Source of the DNA: Cellulomonas sp.
GTDB taxonomy: Bacteria > Actinomycetota > Actinomycetes > Actinomycetales > Cellulomonadaceae
Assembly (NCBI RefSeq): GCF_017744555.1
Contig: NZ_JAGIBD010000018.1
Location: 1-64,000, forward strand
DNA: 64,000 nt
Direction of reading: 5' to 3'
Shown here: one piece after another, positions 50,315-57,517 of the stretch
Numbering within the stretch: position 1 is the first letter of the stretch
Layout: every line of letters starts with the position of its first letter
Position numbers and translations under genes: made by a program
Notes under the pieces: model-generated
Told to the model about the DNA's origin: nothing
What the model saw: only the letters and a program-made list of their open reading frames with translations
The model's database searches: none

Positions 50315-51441
50315 CACCCCAGCTCAGCCACACGCTGCACGACCTGGTCGACGGCGACGGCGACGCCCCGTTCGGGGTCGGTGCGCTCACGACCCGGATC
50401 CGCCGGCGCCGGGCGCTGCGCGCCGGCACGCGCGGGGCCGTCGCGGCGGGTGCCGTCGGGGTCGTCGCGCTCGGCCTGACGCGTGGCACGTGGGACGGCG
50501 GCGTGCGGCTGCCCGCCTCCGACCCCGACGCGGCGCCGGGGACGTGCGGGTCGGACGTCGGTGCCCTGCCGGCCGCGGGCTCCGACGCGCCTGTCCACGT
50601 CGAGAGCGATCTCGACGACACCTTCAGCCCCCTGCTCGGCCGGAGGTTCACGGCCGTCGCCCGCGTGACCCCGTCGAGCGGCGCGGTCGCCGGGACCGGC
50701 ACGGGTGACCTGGTCGCGCAGCGCGACGCCCTCGAGGAGGCGCGCCGCCGGGGCACCGACAGCGACGGGAACGTGCTCGACCACGCGGCGCTGGCGGCGA
50801 TCGACGGCCGGATCGGGGAGCTGCGGTCCGAGATCAACGCCGCCGGCGTCGCGGCCGGGGACTCGCTCGGGTCGTTGGGTCTGCGTCTCGTGGTGACGCA
50901 CGACGGCACCGTCGTGTCGACGCCGGCGCCGCAGGACGTCCCGTACACGTGGGTCGTGCCGGACGAGGGCAGCACCTCCGTCATGCTGAGCGGCGAGCTC
51001 GTGACGTGCACGCGGGCCGCGGAACCCCTCCCCGCGGGCCGGTACGAGGCCTACGCGACCTACGTCGACCCGGCGACGGGCGACCTCACGGCGGCGGGCT
51101 CGTGGCCGGTGGACCTGCTGCCCGCGCCGACGCGGATGTCAGGGTTGCCCGTCGGCTTCCCCGCCGACGTCCCGGTGCTCGACGGCCAGCTCCTCACCGC
51201 GCACCGGAACGCCGACGGCTGGGCGGTCGAGGTCGCCGTCGACGCTGTGGACAGCGTGAACGCGGCCGCGCACCTGATCGTCGACAGCGGCGCCGGCCGA
51301 GCCACCGGACCCATCGACGTGGGGTTCTCGCCTGCGCCGAGCGCCGAGGTCGAGACCTCCGGGTGGCACGTCAGGATCACGCGGACGACGGCTCCCGACG
51401 GTGGGCTGTCCGTCGTCTACCTGCTCACGCCGGCGTCGTGA
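50311..51441 (+). CDS. Single-pass membrane protein, putative anti-sigma factor 2
   Basis: 376-residue paralog of the membrane protein in the first cassette. Head (MTPQLSHTLHDLVDGDGDAP), Arg-rich RIRRRRALR, hydrophobic helix near residues 42-56, and an exported domain. Shared landmarks include PGTCGSDVGALP near residue 69, VSTPAPQDVPYTWVV-like strand, LVTCTRAAEPLPAGRYEAYA near 231, and DLPSGFP/GLPVGFPADV near 278. The cysteines at both landmarks agree, suggesting one disulfide. The domain matches no family I know. ATG 50311 overlaps the sigma stop. Confidence 0.82.
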   Translation: MTPQLSHTLHDLVDGDGDAPFGVGALTTRIRRRRALRAGTRGAVAAGAVGVVALGLTRGTWDGGVRLPASDPDAAPGTCGSDVGALPAAGSDAPVHVESDLDDTFSPLLGRRFTAVARVTPSSGAVAGTGTGDLVAQRDALEEARRRGTDSDGNVLDHAALAAIDGRIGELRSEINAAGVAAGDSLGSLGLRLVVTHDGTVVSTPAPQDVPYTWVVPDEGSTSVMLSGELVTCTRAAEPLPAGRYEAYATYVDPATGDLTAAGSWPVDLLPAPTRMSGLPVGFPADVPVLDGQLLTAHRNADGWAVEVAVDAVDSVNAAAHLIVDSGAGRATGPIDVGFSPAPSAEVETSGWHVRITRTTAPDGGLSVVYLLTPAS

Positions 51442-51457
51442 CGCCCTGATCTCGGCT

Positions 51458-51492
51458 GGTGGGCGGCGCGGTGGAGGGACCCGCCGCCCGCC
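51458..51492. terminator. Terminator after the second sigma cassette
   Basis: GGTGGGCGGCG (51458-51468) pairs with CGCCGCCCGCC (51482-51492) over 11 positions including one G-U, with a 13-base loop, 17 bases after the stop. A smaller CCGACC/GGTCGG hairpin follows at 51495-51510. It could also terminate the convergent STAS gene. Confidence 0.6.
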
Positions 51493-51518
51493 GGCCGACC
51501 CCCCGGTCGGTGGGGCGG

Positions 51519-51854
51519 TCAGCCCGCGAGGGCCTCCTCGACCGTCGTGCGCACGGTGAACACCTGCAGCAGCGCGGTGATCCGCAGGACCTTGAGGAGC
51601 CGCTCGGAGTCGATGACGAGCTGCAGGCGGCCGCCGAGCAGGCGGACCTTCTTGAGGGTGCCGACGAGCACGCCGAGACCGGTCGAGTCCATGAACGCGA
51701 CCCGGCGCAGGTCGACGACGAGGTCGGTGCGGTCGTGCTCGAGCAGGTCGAGGAGCCGCTCGCGCAGCACGTCGGCGGTCGACACGTCGATCTCGCCGAC
51801 GACGTCGACGACCGTCTGCTCGCCCACGTCCCTGCTGGTCACCTTGACGTCCAC
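51519..51854 (-). CDS. STAS-domain anti-sigma-factor antagonist
   Basis: 111-residue SpoIIAA/RsbV-like protein. VVDVVGEIDVSTADVLRERL starts the fold, and the phosphorylation site is in VAFMDSTGLGVLVGTLKK near residue 54-71, with Asp-Ser-Thr-Gly intact. Such proteins, when unphosphorylated, pull anti-sigma kinases off a sigma factor; in actinobacteria many have orphan roles. No RsbW-like kinase is in the window. GTG start at 51854. Convergent with the second ECF cassette, but ECF factors are not normally regulated this way. Confidence 0.9.
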   Translation of the reverse strand: MDVKVTSRDVGEQTVVDVVGEIDVSTADVLRERLLDLLEHDRTDLVVDLRRVAFMDSTGLGVLVGTLKKVRLLGGRLQLVIDSERLLKVLRITALLQVFTVRTTVEEALAG

Positions 51855-51936
51855 GGCTTCCTCCCCGACCGATTGAAACAGACGGGGCTCCGCCCGACGA
51901 GCGCACGAGGCTACGCGACGAGCCCGTGAACGACCC

Positions 51937-52674
51937 TCAGGCGGCGGACGCGGCGGCGAGCGCGGCGCGGTACTCGGCGGTCGTGCCGTCGGTGCGGACC
52001 TCCTGCAGCACGTGGTCGCGGACGCCGAGCCCGGCGAGCACCGTGGTGAGCTCGGCGACGTCCGCCGGACCCATCACGGTCGGGTCGACGGTCGTCCTGA
52101 CCTGCACGTCGACGCCGGACCCGAGCACGAGCCGCAGCGACGCGAACGCCGCGTCGGCCGTCGTCGTCGGGCCGCCGACCTGCGTCACGGCCCGGTACAG
52201 GCGGGCCGGCGCCTTGACGTCGAAGCCCACCCAGTCGAGGAGCGGCAGCATCGCCGCGAGGCGGCCGGGGTACGCGCCGGACGTGTGCAGGCCCACGCCG
52301 AAGCCCGCCTCGCGGACCTCCCGGGCCGCGTCGACGACGCCCGGCTGCCGCAGCGGCTCGCCGCCTGACAGCACGACGCCGTCGAGCAGGCCGCGCCGCC
52401 GGTCGAGCAGGTCGCGCACGTCGGACCACGGCACCGTGCCGGGTGTGCGCGGATCGAGGATCGCGGAGTTGTGGCAGTACGTGCAGCGCCACGGGCAGCC
52501 CTGCAGGAAGACCGTCGCGACGAGCCTTCCGGGCCAGTCGCACGACGACAGGGCCGTCAGCCCGGCGATAGCCAGGCCGTCCGCCGGGTGGGCGACCGCG
52601 GTCGCCGCGCCAGCCTGCCCGCCGAGCGCCAGCATGCCGAGGCCCACGTGCCCTGTCGTCGTGCGCCCGGTCAT
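51937..52674 (-). CDS. nrdG: NrdG, anaerobic ribonucleotide reductase activase
   Basis: 245-residue radical SAM enzyme that installs the glycyl radical on NrdD. The iron-sulfur motif is FLQGCPWRCTYCHNSAILDP (CxxxCxxC) near residue 61; SAM-binding VVLSGGEPLRQPGVV lies near 99 and VGFDVKAP near 149. ATG 52674 overlaps the nrdD stop by four bases, so the pair is coupled. The protein belongs to the longer NrdG type that starts with about 40 extra residues (LGMLALGGQAGAATAVAHPA) before the LSSCDWPG strand. Confidence 0.94.
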   Translation of the reverse strand: MTGRTTTGHVGLGMLALGGQAGAATAVAHPADGLAIAGLTALSSCDWPGRLVATVFLQGCPWRCTYCHNSAILDPRTPGTVPWSDVRDLLDRRRGLLDGVVLSGGEPLRQPGVVDAAREVREAGFGVGLHTSGAYPGRLAAMLPLLDWVGFDVKAPARLYRAVTQVGGPTTTADAAFASLRLVLGSGVDVQVRTTVDPTVMGPADVAELTTVLAGLGVRDHVLQEVRTDGTTAEYRAALAAASAA

Positions 52675-54464
52675 CGGACGAGCGCCTTCTCCAGGAACGG
52701 GGTGCGCTCCATGTGCTCGCCCTTCTTGCCGATGTTGAACGAGCTCACCGGCCGGTGGTACCCCATGACCCGCGTCCACACCTCGCACGTCGCCTCGCAC
52801 TGCGGGCACGTCGGGTGCTCACCGGCGAGGTAGCCGTGCGACGGGCAGATCGAGAACGTCGGCGTGACCGTGAGGTACGGCAGACGGAACCGGGACAGCG
52901 ACCGCCGGACGAGCTCACGGGCCGCGTCGGGCGTCGAGAGCCGCTCGGCCATGTACAGGTGCAGGACCGTGCCGCCCGTGTACTTCGTCTGCAGGTCGTC
53001 CTGCCGCTCGAGCGCCTCGAACGGGTCGTCCGTGAACCCGACCGGGAGCTGCGACGAGTTCGTGTAGTACGGGTTCTCGTCCGTGCCGGCCTGCAGGATC
53101 GTCGCCCAGCGCCGGCGGTCCTCCTTCGCGAACCGGTACGTCGTGCCCTCGGCGGGCGTCGCCTCGAGGTTGTAGAGGTGCCCGGTCTCCTCCTGGTACT
53201 GCACCATCCGGGCGCGCACGAAGTCGAGGACCCGCACCACGAACGCGTGCCCGCGCGGGTCGGTCAGGTCGTACGCGTCGCCCGTGAAGTTGCGGACCAT
53301 CTCGTTCAGGCCGTTGACGCCGATCGTCGAGAAGTGGTTGTCGAGAGTGCCGAGGTACCGCTTCGTGTACGGGAACAGGCCTTCGTCGATGTACTTCTGA
53401 ATGACCGTGCGCTTGAGCTCGAGCGACGTGCGCGCGAGGTCGAGCAGCGTGCCGAGCTCGTCGAACAGGGCGTGCTCGTCGCCGTGGTTGAGGAAGCCGA
53501 GGCGCGCGCAGTTGATGGTCACGACGCCGACCGACCCCGTCTGCTCCGCGGAGCCGAACAGGCCGTTGCCGCGCTTGAGGAGCTCACGCAGGTCGAGCTG
53601 CAGGCGGCAGCACATCGAGCGGACGTCGCCCGGGTTCATCTCGGAGTTGATGAAGTTCTGGAAGTACGGCAGCCCGTACTTGGCGGTCATCGCGAACAGC
53701 CGGTCGGCGTTCTCGCTGTGCCAGTCGAAGTCCTTGGTGATGTTGTACGTCGGGATCGGGAACGTGAACACCCGGCCCGACGCGTCGCCCTCCGTCATGA
53801 CCTCGATGTACGCGCGGTTGATCATGTCCATCTCGGTCTGCAGCTCGCCGTACGTGAAGTCCTGCGGCTCGCCCGCGACGAACGGCACCTCCTCGCGCAG
53901 GTCGTCCGGGCACACCCAGTCGAACGTGAGGTTGGTGAACGGCGTCTGCGTGCCCCACCGGCTCGGCACGTTGAGGTTGTAGACGAGCTCCTGGATCCCC
54001 TGCAGCACCTGCTCGTACGTCAGGCCGTCGAGCCGCACGTACGGCGCCATGTACGTGTCGAACGAGCTGAACGCCTGCGCGCCGGCCCACTCGTTCTGCA
54101 TCGTGCCGAGGAAGTTGACGATCTGGCCGATGGCCGAGCCGAAGTGCTTCGGCGGGCGCGCGTCGACCTTGCCGGGCACACCGTTGAGCCCTTCCTGCAG
54201 GAGCGTGCGCAGCGACCACCCGGCGCAGTAGCCGGACAGCATGTCGAGGTCGTGGATGTGCAGGTCGCCCTCACGGTGCGCGCGGCCGATCGCCTCCGGG
54301 TAGACGTGGCTGAGCCAGTAGTTCGCGACGACCTTGCCGGCGGTGTTGAGGATGAGGCCGCCCAGCGAGTACCCCTGGTTGGCGTTGGCGTTGACCCGCC
54401 AGTCGCGGCGGTCCAGGTACTCGTCGATCGACGAGCCGACCTCCACGACGACCTGCTCTGACAT
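52671..54464 (-). CDS. nrdD: NrdD, anaerobic (class III) ribonucleotide reductase
   Basis: 597-residue glycyl-radical enzyme reducing ribonucleotides without oxygen. It starts directly at the reductase domain (DRRDWRVNANANQGYSLGGL), so there is no N-terminal ATP-cone, unlike the ~712-residue E. coli enzyme. Active-site Cys segments include MCCRLQLDLRELLKRGNGLF near residue 278, and GVVTINCARLGFLNHG near 315. A zinc site near the end is made of CPSHGY, CPQC and EATC, and the glycyl radical is probably in RVMGYHRPVSSFN near 577. ATG 54464 follows GGAAGGGGAG. Supports anaerobic growth. Confidence 0.95.
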   Translation of the reverse strand: MSEQVVVEVGSSIDEYLDRRDWRVNANANQGYSLGGLILNTAGKVVANYWLSHVYPEAIGRAHREGDLHIHDLDMLSGYCAGWSLRTLLQEGLNGVPGKVDARPPKHFGSAIGQIVNFLGTMQNEWAGAQAFSSFDTYMAPYVRLDGLTYEQVLQGIQELVYNLNVPSRWGTQTPFTNLTFDWVCPDDLREEVPFVAGEPQDFTYGELQTEMDMINRAYIEVMTEGDASGRVFTFPIPTYNITKDFDWHSENADRLFAMTAKYGLPYFQNFINSEMNPGDVRSMCCRLQLDLRELLKRGNGLFGSAEQTGSVGVVTINCARLGFLNHGDEHALFDELGTLLDLARTSLELKRTVIQKYIDEGLFPYTKRYLGTLDNHFSTIGVNGLNEMVRNFTGDAYDLTDPRGHAFVVRVLDFVRARMVQYQEETGHLYNLEATPAEGTTYRFAKEDRRRWATILQAGTDENPYYTNSSQLPVGFTDDPFEALERQDDLQTKYTGGTVLHLYMAERLSTPDAARELVRRSLSRFRLPYLTVTPTFSICPSHGYLAGEHPTCPQCEATCEVWTRVMGYHRPVSSFNIGKKGEHMERTPFLEKALVR

Positions 54465-54474
54465 GGCTCCCCTT

Positions 54475-54516
54475 CCACATGGTGTGGTGGTCATCGGTGC
54501 GCACCACAAGATGTAG
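54475..54516 (-). promoter_or_regulatory. Paired NrdR-like boxes upstream of nrdD
   Basis: On the minus strand two 13-base elements, CTACATCTTGTGG (54504-54516) and CCACACCATGTGG (54475-54487), agree at ten positions and are both near-palindromic. They are separated by 16 bases. NrdR normally binds two boxes about three helical turns apart; here centres are 29 bases apart. The second box ends 10 bases upstream of the start codon, so it could overlap the leader. Confidence 0.55.
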
Positions 54517-54639
54517 GAATTTCTATGCCCGCATGGCGAGGGGAGCCGGGACCAACGTCCCGCCGGCGGCATCGTGGAGCGGACCGCCCCACGAATGTCG
54601 CGGCGTGTCGCTGCCAGCGGGCCCGACCACCGTCTCCGA

Positions 54640-55512
54640 TCAGTCCGTGAGGCCCGCGTCCTGCAGGACCGCCCGGATCGTCGCACGCGCGTGGTCGGCG
54701 AGCGGCACGTACCGCGTGCGGTAGTAGGGCAGCTGCAGCAGCGCCTGCCGCAGCGCCCAGCCGCGACCACGAAGCCACGTGGCGTGGTCGTCGCCGAGGG
54801 CGTCCCGGAACGTCGCACGCGAGGGCGCGTCGAGGAAGTTCCACGCCGGCCCGAGGTCGCCCGCCGGGTCCGCGAGCCCGGCGCCGCCCCAGTCGAGCAG
54901 CCCGACGAGCCGCCCGTCGCGCACCACGAGGTTGCCCGGCGCGAGGTCCCCATGGAGCCAGACGCCACGCCCGTCCCACGGGTCAGCGGCGCACGACTGC
55001 GCCCAGGCGCGCAGGACGAGGTCGACGGGCACCTCGTCGCGCACCGCGTCGGCATCGGCCGCGACCTGCTCCGTGAGGTCGCCCAGAGGGTGGGCTCGCC
55101 GGTCGTTGCGCCGGCCCGGCAGGTCGACCGCACGCAGGCGTCCGACCACGTCCGCGAGGTCGAGCGCGAGCTCGACCGTGGGCCGCGACGGCGTCGAGCC
55201 CGCGACCCAGCGCACCACCGACCAGCGCCACGGGTAGCCGTGACCCGGCCGGCCGGCCGCGACCGGCACCGGCGCCTCCACGCCGACGAGTGCCGAGAGC
55301 CGACCGGTCGAGTCCCGCTCGCGGTCGGCGGCGTCACGCGCCCACGCGATCCGGGGCATCCGGACAGCGAGGTCGTCGCCCAGCCTGAACAGCGCGTGGT
55401 CGGTCCCGCGGTGCGGCAGCGGCCGCACGGGCAGGTCGCGCCAGCGAGGGTGCTGGTCCGCGACGAGGGCCCGGACCTGGTCCGCGGTGACGGTCAGCTC
55501 GTCGTCGTGCAC
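54640..55512 (-). CDS. Aminoglycoside phosphotransferase-family kinase
   Basis: 290-residue APH/choline-kinase-fold protein. The Brenner motif WLHGDLAPGNLVVRDGRLVG near residue 190 provides the catalytic Asp and Asn; LLDWGGAGLADPAGDLGPAW follows with the metal Asp. N-terminal residues HRGTDHALFRLGDDLAVRMP match the nucleotide loop of actinobacterial members. Most such chromosomal genes act on unknown hydroxylated metabolites rather than drugs. GTG 55512 chosen because it leaves about 30 residues before the nucleotide loop. Downstream of pxpC on the same strand, 104 bases apart. Confidence 0.88.
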   Translation of the reverse strand: MHDDELTVTADQVRALVADQHPRWRDLPVRPLPHRGTDHALFRLGDDLAVRMPRIAWARDAADRERDSTGRLSALVGVEAPVPVAAGRPGHGYPWRWSVVRWVAGSTPSRPTVELALDLADVVGRLRAVDLPGRRNDRRAHPLGDLTEQVAADADAVRDEVPVDLVLRAWAQSCAADPWDGRGVWLHGDLAPGNLVVRDGRLVGLLDWGGAGLADPAGDLGPAWNFLDAPSRATFRDALGDDHATWLRGRGWALRQALLQLPYYRTRYVPLADHARATIRAVLQDAGLTD

Positions 55513-55616
55513 CGCCCCGACGGTAGGCGGCCGTGCGCGCGACCGCACCGGCATAGTCGCCCGACCGCCGCCCGTGCGGGTCTGGGCGATCGCCGGTCGG
55601 GTGTGTCGTCCGCGGG

Positions 55617-56492
55617 TCATCCGAGCGTGAAGCGCACGCGTTCGCCGGGCCGGACCTGCGCGAGCGCCCCGAGCGCGTGCGCCCGGACGACGGCGAGCAC
55701 CGGGTAGCCGCCCGTCACCGGGTGGTCGACGCCGAACACCAGCGGGAGGCCGTTCGGCGGCACCTGGACCGCCCCCGGCACGAGCCCGTGGGACGGCAGC
55801 TCCCGACCCGCCGCCGACTCGACCCGGGCGACCGTCCGGCCGTCGAGCCGCAGCGCGACCCGGTTCGTCGCGGGCGTCACCGTGTAGCCCTCCGAGCCGC
55901 ACAGCGCACCGAGCCCGTCGTCGAACCAGTCCGCGTGCGGGCCTACGACGACCGGCAGCACCACGTCGTCGGGCCACGGCCGCACGGGCGCGACGTCGAC
56001 CACCGGCCACTCGTCCGGCGCCGGACCCACGGGGAGCACGTCCCCGGCCGCCAGCGCCGCGGGACCGATGCCCCCGAGCACGTCCGTCGAGCGCGAGCCG
56101 AGGACGGCCGGCACCGCAACGCCGCCGCGCACCGCCACGTACGTCCGCAGGCCCCGGCTCGGTGCGCCGACGCGCAGCTCGTCGCCGTCGTCCAGCTCCA
56201 GCGGCGCATGGTGCCCGACGAGCGTCCGTCCGACCCACGCCGGCGCAGGCGCGCCCGCGAGCGCGACCGTCACCGCGCCGCGCGCCCGCAGCCGCAGCCC
56301 GCCCATGAGCAGCTCCACCCCGGCCGCCCCCTCAGGGTTCGCGACGAGCCGGTTCGCCAGGCGCAGGGCCGCCGGGTCCGCCGCGCCGGACCGGCCCACA
56401 CCGACGTGCGCCCAGCCCGGGCGCCCCAGGTCCTGCACCAGCGCGAGCACACCGGGCGCGACGACCTCGACCGCCGGTCCGGCCTCGCTCAT
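55617..56492 (-). CDS. pxpC: PxpC, 5-oxoprolinase subunit C (biotin-dependent carboxyltransferase-like)
   Basis: 291-residue subunit of the ATP-dependent 5-oxoprolinase PxpABC, which opens 5-oxoproline to glutamate. It begins VEVVAPGVLALVQDLGRPGW, then AHVGVGRSGAADPAALRLAN, YVAVRGGVAVPAVLGSRSTD near 134 and VPPNGLPLVFGVDHPVTGGY near 247, the standard KipA/PxpC blocks. ATG 56492 overlaps pxpB by four bases. pxpA is not adjacent here but 2.4 kb away on the same strand. Confidence 0.93.
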   Translation of the reverse strand: MSEAGPAVEVVAPGVLALVQDLGRPGWAHVGVGRSGAADPAALRLANRLVANPEGAAGVELLMGGLRLRARGAVTVALAGAPAPAWVGRTLVGHHAPLELDDGDELRVGAPSRGLRTYVAVRGGVAVPAVLGSRSTDVLGGIGPAALAAGDVLPVGPAPDEWPVVDVAPVRPWPDDVVLPVVVGPHADWFDDGLGALCGSEGYTVTPATNRVALRLDGRTVARVESAAGRELPSHGLVPGAVQVPPNGLPLVFGVDHPVTGGYPVLAVVRAHALGALAQVRPGERVRFTLG

Positions 56493-57226
56493 GCGCGCGC
56501 CACCGGCGTGAACCGCACCCGGGTCCCGGGTGCGAGCAGGGCGGGCGGCGTCCGGTTCACGTCGAACAGGTCCGCACCGCATCGGCCCAGGAGGCGCCAC
56601 CCGCCCGGCGTCGGCGCCGGGTACACGGCCGAGTACTCGTCCGCGATCGCGACCGACCCGGCCGGCACACGCTCGCGCGGCGAGTCCCGGCGCGGGACGT
56701 GCAACTGCGGGTCCAGGCCGACGAGGTACGCGAAGCCCGGCATGAAGCCGCCGAACGCGACCGTGTAGGTGGGGGTGCAGTGGCGGGCGACGACCTCGTC
56801 GGCCGTGCAGCCGGTGATCGCCGCGACCTCCTCGAGGTCGGCGCCGTCGTAGACGACGTCGAGCGTGACGAGCGCCGTCGTCGGGGCCTCGGGCGCCGGG
56901 TGGGTCCGCGAGCTGCGCCACGTGCGGACGACCGCGGCGGCCAGGGCGGCGAGGTCCGCTCCCGGTCGGGTGCGCAGCAGGACGGTGCGCGCTGCCGGGA
57001 CCTGGTCGACGACCGCGGCCCACGGGTCCGGTGCTGCGGAGGGGCTGCTCGGGTCGACCGGGTCGCTGTCGGCTGTCCGCCCGCTGCGGCCCGTCGGTCC
57101 CCGGTGGTCCTGGCGCGCGGCGCGGAGGGCGTCGTCGAGGCGGCGCACCGCGGCCAGGTCCGCGACCTCGACGAGCAGCGCGTCGTCGCCGAACGTCACG
57201 ACGCGGACGCCGGCGGGGTCGGTCAT
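56489..57226 (-). CDS. pxpB: PxpB, 5-oxoprolinase subunit B (KipI-like)
   Basis: 245-residue partner of PxpC. The strand VRVVTFGDDALLVEVADLAA starts the domain; VVYDGADLEEVAAITGCTAD near residue 128, then HCTPTYTVAFGGFMPGFAYL near 152 and VPAGSVAIADEYSAVYPAPT near 190 are the conserved cyclophilin-like region. Near residues 40-65 there is a Ser/Pro/Asp-rich insertion (SDPVDPSSPSAAPDPWAA) not expected in the compact family. ATG 57226. The pair pxpB-pxpC is divergent from the pectate lyase. Confidence 0.92.
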   Translation of the reverse strand: MTDPAGVRVVTFGDDALLVEVADLAAVRRLDDALRAARQDHRGPTGRSGRTADSDPVDPSSPSAAPDPWAAVVDQVPAARTVLLRTRPGADLAALAAAVVRTWRSSRTHPAPEAPTTALVTLDVVYDGADLEEVAAITGCTADEVVARHCTPTYTVAFGGFMPGFAYLVGLDPQLHVPRRDSPRERVPAGSVAIADEYSAVYPAPTPGGWRLLGRCGADLFDVNRTPPALLAPGTRVRFTPVARA

Positions 57227-57316
57227 GCGCCGATCCTGCCCTGCCCGGTGCGCATGCCACCACGTACGCCACCACTGACGGCGCACGGTTGCCGCCACGG
57301 CGCGGTCGTCGTCGGT

Positions 57317-57339
57317 GAAGCGATTCGACGAACCGGTTC
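57317..57339. promoter_or_regulatory. Two tandem LacI-type operator cores upstream of the pectate lyase
   Basis: GAAGCGATTC (57317-57326) and GAACCGGTTC (57330-57339) both fit GAA-N-CG-N-TTC, the core of many LacI/CcpA-family operators, with 13 bases from start to start. They are about 180-200 bases upstream of the pectate lyase gene and 90-113 bases upstream of pxpB on the other strand. Nothing else in this 291-base gap looks like a gene. Confidence 0.55.
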
Positions 57340-57347
57340 CCCTTCCA

Positions 57348-57395
57348 TCGCGGCGAGCCGCGCCCGTACTGTCGCGGCGAGCCCCGCCCCTGCTG
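57348..57395 (+). repeat. 24-bp tandem direct repeat upstream of the pectate lyase
   Basis: Two adjacent 24-base units, 57348-57371 and 57372-57395, begin TCGCGGCGAGCC and agree at 21 positions. They lie just after the operator cores and before the gene. A third unit starts TCGCC but diverges. Function unknown, possibly a leader or protein-binding element. Confidence 0.75.
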
Positions 57396-57517
57396 TCGCC
57401 GAGGACAGCCGGAAGGCGCTTGCGCCTCGTGTCGGGTCGGCCGGCCCCGCACGGGTCCCGCGCGCCCGACCCAGGACCGCGGGGCTGGTACCGACTCCAC
57501 GCATCCCGGAGGGATCG

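Noticed and set aside
51519-51854. STAS protein as part of the ECF sigma module
   Set aside because: It is convergent, ECF factors are rarely controlled by STAS partner switching, and no RsbW-type kinase is present.
55560-55601. Possible terminator after pxpC
   Set aside because: CCCGACCG/CGGTCGGG arms exist but the loop is long (26 bases) and the stem only eight pairs; not listed as a feature.
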